64,000 nucleotides of DNA from Trichoderma breve (taxonomy: Eukaryota; Ascomycota; Sordariomycetes; Hypocreales; Hypocreaceae): assembly GCF_028502605.1 (NCBI RefSeq), contig NC_079233.1, forward strand, positions 5,084,001 to 5,148,000, given 5' to 3'. Position 1 is the stretch's first letter, and each line of letters opens with the position of its first letter. A program made the position numbers and the translations under genes. The notes under the pieces are model-generated. The model did not search any database, had not been told where the DNA came from, and worked only from the letters and a program-made list of their open reading frames with translations. This document shows positions 44,476 through 55,695 of the stretch, piece by piece.

Positions 44476-45636
44476 TATGAAAGGCAACGACACTTTAGAT
44501 ACGAATAATCTGTCTGCAAGAGCGATTAGTGTGGCAACCTGAGGTTCTCGAAATTTGCAATCAAGAACTGCCTGACTTGGAATTCAGATCGAGCTATCAA
44601 AGACGTAGAAGCTTGTTGTTGATTCTTTTACACGCAAGCAACAACCCAGGATACTGACGATACTTATAGCAATGCCCTTGCGAGTTGATGGCGTTGGAAG
44701 ATGCAGTTTTGTGATGATATTTTGCATTTCTTCAATACCGAACTGTGAAGATTGTCGTTATTTGCTGCCACTGTTGTGTATCGTGACACTTGGGAACGGC
44801 TTCTAAATGGCTCCCATTGTATGCCGACATCTTGCAATACAGCGAGACTCGCTATTAAGAACTCGGGAGGGGAATATGGAGCGCCGAGTCTGCATCTTTA
44901 GGAGTTGTTTTCAAGGTGCCCAGCCGTTTGTAGAGAATGAAGATGCTTTTGATAACTGTGAGTCGTCACATGGGCTCTTGATGGAGCATTGACTCACACA
45001 TGAAGTGCCAGTAGACGAAGTGCAAAAATGAAGATCCCACATATGAAAACACTTTTTATTCATCATTGATGGCGAAGCTATAAATAAGGAGCATATAAGA
45101 GTTGGCGATGGAGCCTCCGTTGTGTTGTGGTTGCGCAGAGAAACCGACGTACTGAACATGCACCTTGGGCAGTCTTGCCTCCTAACCTAGACCAGTACTG
45201 GAAAAGCCGTTTCTGTCACTTTCGTTGCTCAATTTTCACCGAAAGTAACATCAAGATATTCTGTAGTTAAACCTAATTAGTTAGACAGAAATATTATATA
45301 TGAAGTCCTCTATATTCCTATCATTTCCGATGTTTGCTATGTGTTACAGTACGTCCACCAGTCTCTGTGCTTGTGCTTGATCAGCTGGAGAGTGATACGG
45401 TATCATACGCCTAATGAGTTTTACATAGCATTACAATTTTACATATAAAGATAATCGCCTTTCCCATGATACTCTTACTAAACTCTCGTATATCCTTCCG
45501 CTGAAAGACCGACTCTTCCTGTATTACAGTGTATTTCCAAGACCATCGGAAAGTCATAGCAGCATATCGACAGATATTGTTGCGGATAAACAATAAACAA
45601 TAGGGGAAACTATCCCCAGAAGACGACATGATCCAA
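44476..45636. other. Intergenic
   Basis: AT-rich. Short frames on both strands lack protein-like composition. No repeat or RNA gene seen. Confidence 0.4.
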
Positions 45637-46488
45637 CTACACCTGCCAGGCCACCGCTCTTCTTCTCCCCTCAGGATCAATCACTTTCAAGATTGCCCTC
45701 CAGTCAATCTCAATCTCCTCCTCGTCCTGTTTCTTCGCAGCATCATCATCGGCCTCATCATTTCTCCGTCTTAGAAATGAAAATGAGCTGCACTCCTTTC
45801 CTTGGTGAAACTCACACCACGCCCGCTCATGCCTCCCCTTGACCCTCAGCCTCGCCTCTCTTATCCCCGGATCCGCCAACAGCCTGACCAGCCCTTCCAG
45901 CGGCGGCCTATCAAACACTCTCTTCTTCTGCCGTAGAAGCAGTCTCGAAGCAGAATGCGGCCTCTCTTTAGTCCCAGTGCCGTCCTCTACCACCAGGGTC
46001 AGATCCCTCAACTCACCTCTCACAGCCATGTCCTGCAGGAACGGGCCAAGATCCTCCCAAAGCCATCCCCTCAGCCTATCGATCCTCATCTCCAGCTTTC
46101 GCACCCTGCGCCTCGCATCTTGCGACAAGAGGAGAAATCGGCCTCCCGTCTGTCGCAGCAGAAGCTGGTTCTGCGCCTGTTGCTTGCTGCTCCTTTCCAC
46201 ATCATCCGGCAGATCCTCTGCGGCGTCATCAATGAAGCGCCGCACATGGGAGGCGTGGTTGCCCGTTAGATCTAGAAGGAATGTGTTTGCCGGTCCGTAG
46301 AAGGTTGGGTGGGCGATTGCGTATATGGATGGGTGGATGAGGAAGATGGGCACTGGGTTGATGCTGAGGGAGTTGGCTGTGCAGGGACAGAGGGGGATGT
46401 TGCCGCCGTTTGGGGCTGTGAGCAGTTGCTTGAGTATCAGCGATAAGATGTCCACTGGAAGATCGAACAAGTGCAGAGACTCGGGCAT
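45637..46488 (-). CDS. F-box-like fungal protein, 283 aa
   Basis: I chose the ATG at 46488 because the family-like sequence starts there (MPESLHLFDLPVDILSLILKQLL); the 41 residues upstream in the open frame look like leader. LFDLPVDILSLILKQLL is a short F-box-type helix: LP.DIL..IL..L is the core that binds Skp1 in SCF ubiquitin ligases. Next come FLIHPSIYAIAHPTFYGPANTFLLDL, as in many fungal proteins that begin with a degenerate F-box, and a central basic helix (RRRVRKLEMRIDRLRGW). An acidic run (NDEADDDAAKKQDEEEIEID) lies near the C-terminus, which ends IDPEGRRRAVAWQV. Skp1 binding is inference. It is a single exon. Confidence 0.72.
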   Translation of the reverse strand: MPESLHLFDLPVDILSLILKQLLTAPNGGNIPLCPCTANSLSINPVPIFLIHPSIYAIAHPTFYGPANTFLLDLTGNHASHVRRFIDDAAEDLPDDVERSSKQQAQNQLLLRQTGGRFLLLSQDARRRVRKLEMRIDRLRGWLWEDLGPFLQDMAVRGELRDLTLVVEDGTGTKERPHSASRLLLRQKKRVFDRPPLEGLVRLLADPGIREARLRVKGRHERAWCEFHQGKECSSFSFLRRRNDEADDDAAKKQDEEEIEIDWRAILKVIDPEGRRRAVAWQV

Positions 46489-47204
46489 CGTGATATTGTT
46501 CCAAGGAAGAGAGCACTCGAGGCTTATTGGTGCCCTGCTGGTTGCCTGTTGCGAGCGGCACGAAGGCAAATTGGCTGTGCAGTGTATCAGCCTAATGAGA
46601 ATAGGAGGCACGTTAGAGATGTCCAGAGCTTTGAAAGAAGGCTTCCTTTTGCACTATGTAAATGAGAAATGAGAATTTAATAAGTCCAAGATATTTCCAG
46701 AAAGATACTTGAGTAATGCGACTGTGAAGATGGAGAATGTGGGGTGACGGCGTGCATGTTTGAGGCTGGTATTTACCCTTCGGAGTTTAGAGCGCCGAGT
46801 GCGACGCTGAAGTGGTACATGTAATTGGCTAAACGTCTACGACTACTAAAGTTCACGCATGAAGATACATATGAATAGTTCTAAATTATTTATCATGACG
46901 TACGGAATGAAATTCATTTTTTTTTTAAAAGAGTGAATATAAATCCTTTGCATGATTGCATCACTGGGAAGAACTTGGGTGCATCAAGAACATCAAGATG
47001 GTACAGGAAAGAATTCTTAGCAGTACGACACACGAGCACTATTGAAGGATAAGAGTACTGGAAGCGTATTTGAATGTATATTCATCATGTAAGGATTGCG
47101 TCTCTATTGTAATTAAATTGCTACTTGAGCTATTATCGGAAGCACGTAGCCTGTATATAGCCGTGATAAATAAAGTGGATGGAGTATATCTTAGCTGAGA
47201 TGCA
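46489..47204. other. Intergenic
   Basis: AT-rich region between two minus-strand genes. An A/T run is at about 46916-46928. No gene supported. Confidence 0.4.
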
Positions 47205-47831
47205 TCATTGGGTTCTGAGTGCCACGACTCTACGTTCTTGCAACCTGTTCCAAATTATTTCGAAGATTTTTGCAGCGCTTCTCATGTCATGTTCTAGGTC
47301 GCCAAGTCTCCTATTGCATTCGTTGATGGCCTCTTCGTTTCGTTTGTTCTTCTCCCCCTGGTTTTGAACAGTCTCTCGAAGTTCCTCAATGGTCCGCATG
47401 AGCTCCTCAACAGTTAGCTGCAGGTCCATCCTGGCCTGCTGCTCGACGCGGTGAGATTCTTGAATACGGGCACAACAGTCTCTGAGTGATCTGATTTGCA
47501 AGTCGTGGAGCTTTACGCGACCGAAGTCATGAGCACAAGCTTGTTGATTAGCCGGATACTCTTTGACTTTTTCATTTTGTTCTTCGTTCTTGTTCTCCTC
47601 ATGCTGCTGCTTGTCTTCATTTCCATCTTGTCCATCTCCATCTCCATCTTCATCTTCATCTTCCACTACTTCGTAGTATTCAGCTTCGTCGTCTCCCCCA
47701 TTGTCGTTGTCATCATGAATCTCAGAGGCCGCAGCAGAATAAGAGATTTTCGGTTTCTTTTGCAGTTCGTTGGTGAGAGTTGTGGTCTTTCGTTTGGCTC
47801 CTGTCAACGGAAAAGTGGCAAAGAATTCCAT
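47205..47831 (-). CDS. Acidic coiled-coil protein, 208 aa
   Basis: The start at 47831 gives MEFFATFPLTGAKRK, preferred over the upstream frame, which is T-rich leader. Residues 15-30 are basic (GAKRKTTTLTNELQKKPK, nuclear-signal-like). About 45-105 are extremely Asp/Glu-rich (EVVEDEDEDGDGDGQDG), encoded by a GAT/GAA-type repeat. About 120-205 form a long coiled coil (QIRSLRDCCARIQESHR, VEELMRTIEELRETVQNQ, RRLGDLEHDMRSAAKIF). The plan matches other accessory coiled-coil proteins in the window, though without obvious sequence identity. No family recognised. Confidence 0.62.
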   Translation of the reverse strand: MEFFATFPLTGAKRKTTTLTNELQKKPKISYSAAASEIHDDNDNGGDDEAEYYEVVEDEDEDGDGDGQDGNEDKQQHEENKNEEQNEKVKEYPANQQACAHDFGRVKLHDLQIRSLRDCCARIQESHRVEQQARMDLQLTVEELMRTIEELRETVQNQGEKNKRNEEAINECNRRLGDLEHDMRSAAKIFEIIWNRLQERRVVALRTQ

Positions 47832-48770
47832 CTTGCGCTCATTGGATACCTGGTTTGGGCCGGGAGAGTTGTAGTGCTTTGGACTCTGTTGTAGTATTGA
47901 AATGTCTTCTAAGAGAAAATAGGCCTTGAACTTGGGTTGAAGATGGATAAAAAGTTGAAAAAGGAAAAGAAAAGAGAAAAGAGAAATTGCATCGCGTCTG
48001 TTTGAGTATAGAGGAGGAATGAGAGCCAGTGGCACGTGATGTATAGGACTGCTGGCAGTTGCCAGTGGTTTCTTGAAGCTCGTGCCAACGGGAAGAGATG
48101 ATGAACAAATGCCTCGTTTGCATAAAAGTAAAGTATCGCGAGCGCAGAGGGGCAGTCGGTCCCGAAGAAGAAGTTTAAGAAAATCAAGCCAACGACGTTA
48201 CCATAGCGATCTTGAAGATGGAAGAGAACGTAAAAACGGAAAGAGGTCATCACTTTAAAAGAGCGAAAACTGACACTCAAAACCTCGAGTTTATGCAGCT
48301 CCCGGCGCAACAAGCAATAGTAGATTAAGGGAGGGAAGAGAACTTTAAAGAAAAAGAATGACGGACAATTTTTGTTTCAGTATAGAGTCAGGGACGCATA
48401 AGGTGACTAGCAAGGGCGCCAGGATGGCAAAGTCATTTGAGATACTCTATCATAACTTGCAGAGAGGGGGATTAAGATGCGTCAGGATTACAAGGTCTAT
48501 TAAGATACTCCATCGTAGCTTACAGACAGGAGGAATAGGATATAATCGCAAGTAATCAGACTCATAGTAGCAAATAAGGTGATCGTCTTTCATAGAACGA
48601 AGCTGCAGAGCAAGAGGCCTTTGGAAGAACCAGCATGTCATCAATAAGTATACAAGCACAGATAGTATCCTTTGCATCGTCAGCTTTGATCAAGTATTCA
48701 ACACTATTGAAGCTTTCTCAACCGCATTACAGTAGCCGTCTCCTCCCACCAAAGATGTTTCCCACTGCTT
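47832..48770. other. Intergenic with a degenerate tandem duplication
   Basis: Includes the T/C-rich leader of the coiled-coil gene (47940-48000, minus strand). About 48430-48550 holds two diverged copies of a roughly 66-bp unit (ATTTGAGATACTCTATCAT and ATTAAGATACTCCATCGT). No gene supported. Confidence 0.4.
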
Positions 48771-49153
48771 CCTAGTACTGTCTCACATCTTGCTCGCTCA
48801 CTTCGTCCACGTTTGCAGGATTGGTGTTTTTGTAGATTGCCCAAGGTTTGTGGTATTCATTATATATTCCCTCTGTGTCATGTGTTGAGAACCCGAGGCA
48901 TACAACTGACGAAGCGTATTGAGAGCATGCTGTTGATGATAAAAGTCTCGTACTGACGAAGCCTAGCAGAGACGCCGACCTGACTCCTGGTTCCAGATTC
49001 GATGTATAACAAGGGACGACATCTTGGTTTCTCCATAACTATTGCATAAATACCCCATCGACGGTGGCATTCTGTGGGGAATACCTGAGCCAGTAGCAGC
49101 TGGACGTACACCAGAGACTCTCTGTCAAGACTACTAGGAACATTTACAATCAA
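48771..49153 (-). pseudogene. GIY-YIG endonuclease-like remnant
   Basis: On the minus strand, RRWGIYAIVMEKPRCRPLLYIESGTRSQVGVSARLRQYE matches the core of short fungal GIY-YIG proteins: WGIYAI is the first strand, LLYIxSGT the second, and ARLRQY the catalytic-arginine helix. The usual LLYIGSG reads LLYIESG, a Gly-to-Glu change explained by G-to-A. Around 48895 the formal frame ends in TGA, while a +1 frame stays open for about 40 codons (GFSTHDTEGIYNEYHKPW...) to a TAG near 48774. A frameshift is therefore likely. No ATG opens the 5' end (TTG only). A TAG-rich tract begins just upstream. I read it as a decayed accessory gene. Confidence 0.55.
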
Positions 49154-49184
49154 AATGATTAGTAAAAGTAAAAGTAATAAATAT

Positions 49185-49310
49185 AATAGTGTAAGTAAAT
49201 ACTAGAGAACGTTGCTAATTGTAGCAGAGAGTAGCATTAGTAGTAGATAGTAACTAATAGTAAAAGAGAGTAGCAATAGTAGCAGATGGTAGCCGATATA
49301 GAAGGCAAAT
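49185..49310 (-). repeat. TAG-rich degenerate tract
   Basis: GTAGCAGAGAGTAGCATTAG, TAGTAGATAGTAACTAATAG and GTAGCAATAGTAGCAGATGG phrases. Relative to the minus-strand membrane-protein gene ending at 49405 it lies 3' and reads CTACTA in the sense direction. Confidence 0.7.
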
Positions 49311-49404
49311 ACACTCTCTGCTCCTTGCCTCCAATAGAATCTTCAAGGACTTTACGGCTCCCAGCTCGTCAATATCTTGAAACTCCGTACCCCAACATCA
49401 TGTC

Positions 49405-50073
49405 CTAGCGCTTCAGCACTGCAGCAAGGGGAGGCCCTAAAGGAACCTCATTCACTGGTAAAGCATTCTCCTCATCCGGCCTCTTGTTGAGCTCCTGCAC
49501 CGAATCAAATCTGTCGCCTCCATCTGCATGGCCGGGGTATGCAGTATACGCTGTATAGTCGTTCACTGGCCCAGGTGTCACATTGGCCATGTTATAAAAA
49601 TCGGGGGGACTGTTTCCCTGTGCCGCAGAGGCTACTCTCCGTTCATGTTTCCGCATCACTCCTCTGAACAAGAACTGTCAAAGACTTGTTAGTATCATTG
49701 CCTTACTGTAAAATATTGTTGAAGCAACTCTTACCTTTTCGTATACTCGTGGTTGCAAGCCCTTGTTAAGTCTTAGCTGGAGATTGATGGCGAGGATCAC
49801 GTGGAATATGATGATTGCTGCAACGATAGCCACAATAATGTAGTATTTTGTATATGAGTTCTGATGTGCTTGTTAATAAGATGAAAATTATCCAGTTCTG
49901 GGAAGCTTTACTTTTTCTCTAACGTAGATGAGTACGTCGTTGTGAATTAGAGAGCCGAAATGCACATGCCCGTCTCGCGCTTTGGACGTCGTGAATACCA
50001 TTCTCGGCATAGTCACCACTGTTTCTTCTTCTGACTCGAATAAAAAGGTCGTAATTTGGTATATAGCCTCTAG
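49405..50073 (-). CDS. Single-pass membrane protein, 5' end unresolved
   Basis: Three minus-strand exons join in phase: 50073-49912, 49860-49735 and 49674-49405. Introns are GTAAAG...CATCAG (51 nt) and GTAAGA...TTGACAG (60 nt). They encode LEAIYQITTFLFESEEET..., an HVHFGSLIHNDVLIYVREK segment, then a membrane helix (YYIIVAIVAAIIIFHVILA), a short basic stretch (KHERR), and a Pro/Tyr/Asp-rich tail ending PPLAAVLKR. The topology would place the long N-terminal part outside and the tail in the cytosol, if a signal peptide exists upstream. The 5' acceptor CTTGACAG at 50074 implies more exons; coding-like sequence at about 50130-50360 could supply them, but two frames compete there. An alternative start is the ATG at 50010. 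Not recognised. Confidence 0.6.
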
Positions 50074-50847
50074 CTGTCAAGCACATATACTACAATGCTA
50101 GACGGAGGGCAACTGTAAACTAAATCCAAGTTTACTGAGCTACATATCGCAATGGCATCAACCATTTGACGGCCCTTGCTCCTCCCTGAAGCGGAAAAAA
50201 AAATTCTGAAAAGAGTCATACAACAATTATATGTCTAACGGGTGGCGGAGCACGAGAGTCTGTGCTTTTGAAGTCTACCAAGGTCCATTTTGGAGATTTG
50301 TCTGAAGATGTCTTGACCAAGACCAAAGAGGGCTCCTTCAATATTATCACCCCAATCTTGATGGTTTAACCAACTTCCTCATAGTCGATTTTTGTTCATT
50401 TTTATACATACCTGGTCAAATTAATACACGGTTTTTATACTTGTCCTAGAATGCTGTTCAACCATCGTGAGATGATATCTATAGAGTAGTAGACCTGCCT
50501 AAGTGGGGGAGATGATCTGAGCCAGGGGCTAGAACTTTAATTTTCACTTGTAACCAACAGACAGCTGTCTGACTCAAAAACTCCAGCTATTGAGAAGCAT
50601 AGATCTTTACTTTTAAAGTATACTTTATTATAGACGGAGTACGATGTAGGTGACGCTCAGGAGCTCGTACTAAATGCCCCCTCGACATAGAGAAGGAACG
50701 AAAATACATTTGTAGAGAGCCGTATCATTCAATAACCCTCTTGTAATCGCTAGATACAGATACTATCAAAAAAAGAGAGAGTACCGCCGCTTTAATACTT
50801 TTGCATCCTGTAACGCCAGCCATAATATATATGTACGCAATATCTGC
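50074..50847. other. Upstream exons or promoter of the membrane-protein gene
   Basis: On the minus strand about 50365-50150 reads well in two frames (VLVKTSSDKSPKWTLVDFKS or EGALFGLGQDIFRQISKMD), so part is probably coding. About 50370-50847 also holds the 3' flank of HRD3. Confidence 0.4.
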
Positions 50848-53473
50848 CTATAAACCCATCCCTCCTCCGGCCCAGGCGGGAAAGGCATCCTCGGGGTTAA
50901 CGGCGTTGCCCTGCGGTTGCCTCTGGTCTTGACGCTCCGCCTCGTTATTCTGGACATGCTGCTGTTGCATTCTTTGCCTCCACCACAGGAGCAAAACAAG
51001 GGCCCCCGTAATGCCTATGATAAGCGCACTCTCGATAACTCCATCCAGAGGGTCCTCGCCATCATCTCCGATAGTGCCGTCGTATATGTCATCATAGTAG
51101 TCCTCGTCGTACAAGAGTTCATCGTCCTCTAGGAAGTTGGCAATCCACTCTGACAGCGACCAGTCCTGCTTTTTCTCTGTACAACTTGTCAGCAAACATT
51201 CTCTAGCTGTTTCCACCTCTCCGTTCGGTGGTTAAACTTACTCGGTTCGTCTTGGATGGAGTGGATTGATCCATTAATCAACGTGTTCCAAGCACTCCGT
51301 ATCCGAAGCTTTAGCAATCCGAGGGTAACGGGTAGATACGCTTCGTCATTGACCGCCAACGCATGGTCGTAGAATCTCTTGGCAAGATGGAAATCCTGTG
51401 TCAGCCCGACGCCATTTTCGTGCATCCAACCCAAGTTGAATAGCGCTTGAGCGCTTTGCGAATAGTCGGAAGCGCCCGTGTAGCACTGAACAGCTTTGCC
51501 GATATCCCGCTCCGCGCCAATACCATAAAAGTAGTAGTCGCCCATCTTGACAAGGGCGTCGACATTCGCTTGCCTGGATGCCCGCGTCCAGTAAATCAGG
51601 GCTAAGGCAGGGTTATCGAGGAGCCCAGATTTGTCCTTTCGTTTGCGCAGCAACTCAGAGAGTGGGAGTTTGGATCGAATCGTATCGAGGACATACGCAA
51701 CATTGGTTTGCGCTTTCTCGTAACCCTGCTCAGCCGCCAAAAGGTACTCAAGAAACGCGAGGTCGTAGTCTCCAGCCTCATACGCGTCATTTGCGTCTGC
51801 CCACGATGAGACAAGGGGCTCTGCCTTTTCGGCCACGCTCTTGTAGTAGCTGAGCGCCATGCTGCACAGCTTTTCGCGACCCAGGCCGTGGAAAACCAAT
51901 TCTGCCAGATAATAGTTGGCCTCGATGTTGCCATAACGAGCGGCTAGTTCAAAGTAATTGTTGGCAATGCGAACATCTTCAGTACCGCCCTGGTCGAGGT
52001 ATAGCTGTCCCATCTGGACCTGCGCCGGGGCATAGTCGTGGTCAGCGGATACTCTGAAAAGCTCTACGGCTTTGACAACATTCTCCTTGACGCCGTAGCC
52101 GTGCAGATACATGAGTCCCAAGCCATATCGCGACAGTGCATCAGCTTGTGAGTCGCCGCGGTCAAACCATAGCTTCGCTCTGTCAAAATTCTGAGTCACT
52201 CCGTCTCCTCTCAGATACATCCGGCCGAGGTAGCCGGCTGCCTTACCGGCCAATTTCTCGATGCCTGATTTGGCATTGTCTACAACTCGTCCATTCCTCC
52301 AGTATCTCGACGCAACCAGTAAGAAATATTTCCTGGCCAACTCGTAGTCGTGATCCAGCCCTCGCTGACCCTCGTAGTAGATGCGTCCCAGGTTGAATGA
52401 GGCCTTTGAATCGCCCTTTTGAGACATGAGATCCAAATACTCAATGACATCGCCAATGGCAGCGTTGGCATCCGAATTGGGACTAGGTTTAAAGGCATTC
52501 ATACCGGCACTTGAAGCACTTGCTCCTTCTCCGTATAGCCCGCCGTCGTCATCTGCAATGCGCCATGCCTGAGATACCCACGACATTCCACCTGGGGGAC
52601 CAGAACGGTACCACTCAATGGCCTTGTCTGCTACGCGCTTGTAGTACTTGACGGCAGTCTCACAGCTCTTGGTAGCTCCAATGCCTGCTAGGTGGCGGAA
52701 GCCAGTAGCCATTTCGGCTCTGGTATCTCCACGAACGGCAGCGAAGGTGTAGTAGAGGAGCGCTTTGCCTTGGTCTCGAGGGACAACATCGCCAATACCT
52801 GTTGAGTAATACAACCCAAGCATGTACTGCGCTGTGGTATTTCCATGGCTCGATGCCAACTGGTGATAGTACTTGAACGCAGCCCCAAGGTCTCTGGGAT
52901 GGCTGTAGTTGCCAAAGAAGTTGAACTCGGCAAGGGTATACAAAGCATCGGAGTTGTTTTGGTTGGCAGCCTGCTCAAGGAATTCCACTGCGTTCAACAG
53001 GGGACCGCTGAGTGTCGTCTTCGATTGTGATGGCGCAGTGACGGGTCCGGTTGGGATGGTCCTTAGAAGCAAGCGCAGAACTGAACCGAAGATTCCGGAC
53101 GACTCTCGCCTTCGCCGGGGTGGTCGTGGGATCTTTCGGAGCTCGGCAAATGCTGCATCAACGAAATCGTGTCCTTTGGCCATGTCAGCGTCTTCCACAG
53201 CAGCTTTCGCATGGAGAAGTGGCTACATACCAGGTTGCGAAAAGGCAGCGCCTTCCTGCCCTCCTGCAGCGTCTAGAAAGGATTCAACCGCATGTTTATC
53301 AGCACCGGTTTGTGCCGAGGCGTCGCTATGGCTGCCGAGAGGTTGCTGATCGGGGGAGCTGATGACGGCTGAGGCCTGCGCAAGCACTGAGACAACCCTC
53401 GTGAGCTTGAATCCTAGCAATGCACAATCCGGCGGAGCAACTTACGGAGTAGCCAGGCTATCCAGCCTCTCAT
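50848..53473 (-). CDS. HRD3: ERAD subunit Hrd3 (Sel1 repeats), 814 aa
   Basis: Exons 53473-53446, 53386-53231, 53173-51242 and 51176-50848 (2445 nt). Introns are 59, 57 and 65 nt, all GTAAGT or GTATGT type. Splicing the first intron at TCTCAG gives MRGWIAWLLLLAQASA, a clean signal peptide. The body carries about ten Sel1-like repeats (AQYMLGLYYSTGIGDVV, ASFNLGRIYYEGQRGLD, AGYLGRMYLRGDGVTQ, LSRYGLGLMYLHGYGVKE, VKMGDYYFYGIGAERD, LFNLGWMHENGVGLTQD). Near the C-terminus an acidic stretch precedes one membrane helix (ALIIGITGALVLLLWW), and a short Gln-rich tail faces the cytosol. Hrd3/SEL1L recruits luminal substrates to the Hrd1 ubiquitin ligase at the ER membrane. Length matches yeast Hrd3 closely. 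Confidence 0.95.
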
Positions 53474-54478
53474 TCTGGGCAATTGCTATGTGCCTATGTT
53501 CGGAATAGAAGCCCGCGGCATGGCTATCGTGTAGAAAAGAGTAGGCGGTGCTTGTGAGTCGCAAGATGTTGCATCCGATCCAATTCGGTATCGTACAAGC
53601 TGTCCACTACTCGGAGAGTAATAGGTAAGCTTCCGCTCCCCATTCCGCGCCATGGCGTGAGATGACTAATCACTCCTGTACTGTATCAGGAACTGCCTGA
53701 GTGCGTGTGGCGTCATCGCCGCAGCCGGCACGTGTCGCAACAGCGTGAAGAAGAAGAGCAACGATTCACATTGAAGACATGGAGAAAAAGCCACTTCATG
53801 CACGGTGAAGATGGCTGCGTTATGCACGTCTAATGCCCAATATACAATCTTTTTATGCCTCGTCACGACCTTGCATGATGTACCAAGAAACAGCTGCACA
53901 AGATCAATGGCGAGCTGCGGGTTGGAACAGAGATGCCCGGCGAGGTGGGGCCGATTCGGCCAGGGTCTCCCCCAATACCCCAAGCGCTGGCTGAGATCCA
54001 GTGGCGCTGCCAGGCGTCTCATGCGCTGAACGGGCCAGAACTGTACTGAGGACAGAGCACAGAGCACATTGGAGGCACTGGCTGGCGACGGGAGTCTCCC
54101 TGCCTGGAGCTCACAGCGCTAACGCCGCCATTTTTCAGCCGTTACGCGTGAAAACTCAGGGCTGCAGCGCGTTAATGGCTGCCCTAGCCCGCGTCGGAAG
54201 ACGCGCTTCCTGGCAGCTTTTAACAGCCCAGCCATCCATCAATTCCCGTCAAACATCCTGCACGCATCGGCTCGGTTGACGCTCTTGGAATCTCATCCCC
54301 TTTTCTCTGCTTTTCACAGAGTCTATAATTGTACCACTCTTTTCAGCAATTGAACACATTTCCCGGCAATTCCTTTCTCGTGGCTTCAATCGTCCGTCCG
54401 CCGGCTGTTGCTGCATATTCCCTCTTTCGACGACTCAGCCGCCCAACTCCACTTCTCCACAGCCTTCAATTCCGCACA
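53474..54478. promoter_or_regulatory. Divergent HRD3/UNG1 intergenic region
   Basis: About 1 kb between divergent starts. 54332-54478 is open in frame with UNG1 without an ATG and reads like a mitochondrial presequence. The rest shows no gene. Confidence 0.45.
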
Positions 54479-55695
54479 ATGTCGAATCTCAAGAGAAAAG
54501 CGGCCTCGACAGGCAACGAGACAGAGGCCAAGAAGACAAGGGCCAATGGCAGCATTGCTTCCTTCTTCGGGGCTGTCCCAAAGCCAGCCGGAACCAGTGC
54601 TATTTCTGCTTCTCCAGCCGCCAAGTTTGACAAGGCGAAATGGGTTGAAGGCTTGACTGCCGAACAGAAGGAACTGCTCAAGCTCGAGATTGAAACTCTC
54701 CATGACAGCTGGCTTGCATTGCTCAAAGATGATGTGACTACCAAGGAATTTCTCGAATTGAAGAAGTTCCTGAACCGCGAGACAGCGGCTGGCAAGAAAT
54801 GGTTCCCGCCAAAGGAGGACGTTTACTCCTGGTAGGTTGCCCCAGTGGTCTTCTTCACATGTCATAGCCTAACATGCCCAGGTCTCGCCATACCCCATTC
54901 AACGAAGTCAAGGTCGTCATCGTCGGCCAAGACCCTTACCACAACGTGAACCAGGCTCACGGCATGGCCTTTTCCGTCCGACCGCCCACTCCGGCGCCGC
55001 CTTCGCTCAGAAATATGTACATTGCTTTGAAGAAGGATTACCCCAGTTTCATCGAGCCAGCGAATAGGGGTGGCTTGTTGATACCATGGGCCGACCGAGG
55101 CGTATTGATGCTCAATACATGTCTTACCGTCCGCGCCCACGAGGCCAATTCACATGCCAATCGTGGATGGGAGCGTTTCACACAAAAGGTTATCGATCTC
55201 GTCGCCCAGAAACGGACGCGAGGTGTCGTATTCATGGCATGGGGAACACCAGCCAGCAAGCGCGTACAAAAGGTGGACAAGCAGCGCCATCTTGTGCTCC
55301 TCAGTGTTCACCCTAGTCCTCTCAGTGCATCTAGGGGATTCTTCGATTGCGGCCACTTCAAGTCGGCAAACGAGTGGCTTATCTCTCGATATGGTGACGA
55401 TGGTGAAATTGACTGGGCTTTGAGGCCTGACAACACGACCAAAAAGGCTGTCAAAGAGGTCCCTAAGAAAGATTCCAAAGAGGACACAGCGGCCTCCACG
55501 AACGGAGAGGAAAAGAAGACAAAAGAGGAAGACTCGGAGGAAGACTCCTTGGAGAAGCCAAAGGGTGATGCAAAGACCAACGGCGAGTCCAAGGCAAAGA
55601 AGCCCGAACTCGACGATGACGAGGACGTCGATTCCGATGAAGAGGCAGCATTAGAAGAGGCCCTTAAAATTGCGGAAGAGAAGATTAAGAACTAA
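54479..55695 (+). CDS. UNG1: Uracil-DNA glycosylase, 388 aa
   Basis: Exons 54479-54831 and 54882-55695. The intron (GTAGGT...GCCCAG, 50 nt) joins VYSW to SRHTPF. Family-1 UDG marks: VIVGQDPYHNVNQAHG (catalytic Asp, water-activating loop), PPSLRNMY, GVLMLNTCLTV (uracil-binding Asn) and LSVHPSPLSASRGFF (catalytic His and leucine loop). SIASFFG near residues 25-31 resembles the PCNA-binding box of nuclear Ung. The enzyme removes uracil from DNA to start base-excision repair. The C-terminal 90 residues are a Lys/Glu/Asp-rich extension absent from yeast and human enzymes. The first ATG (ACAATG) gives the nuclear form. Confidence 0.96.

Noticed and set aside
45839..46300. 153-codon plus-strand frame
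   Set aside because: Antisense to the F-box-like gene.
48358..48555. 65-codon plus-strand frame with repeated RSIKILHRSLQ-like phrase
   Set aside because: Follows from a degenerate 66-bp DNA duplication; no other coding evidence.
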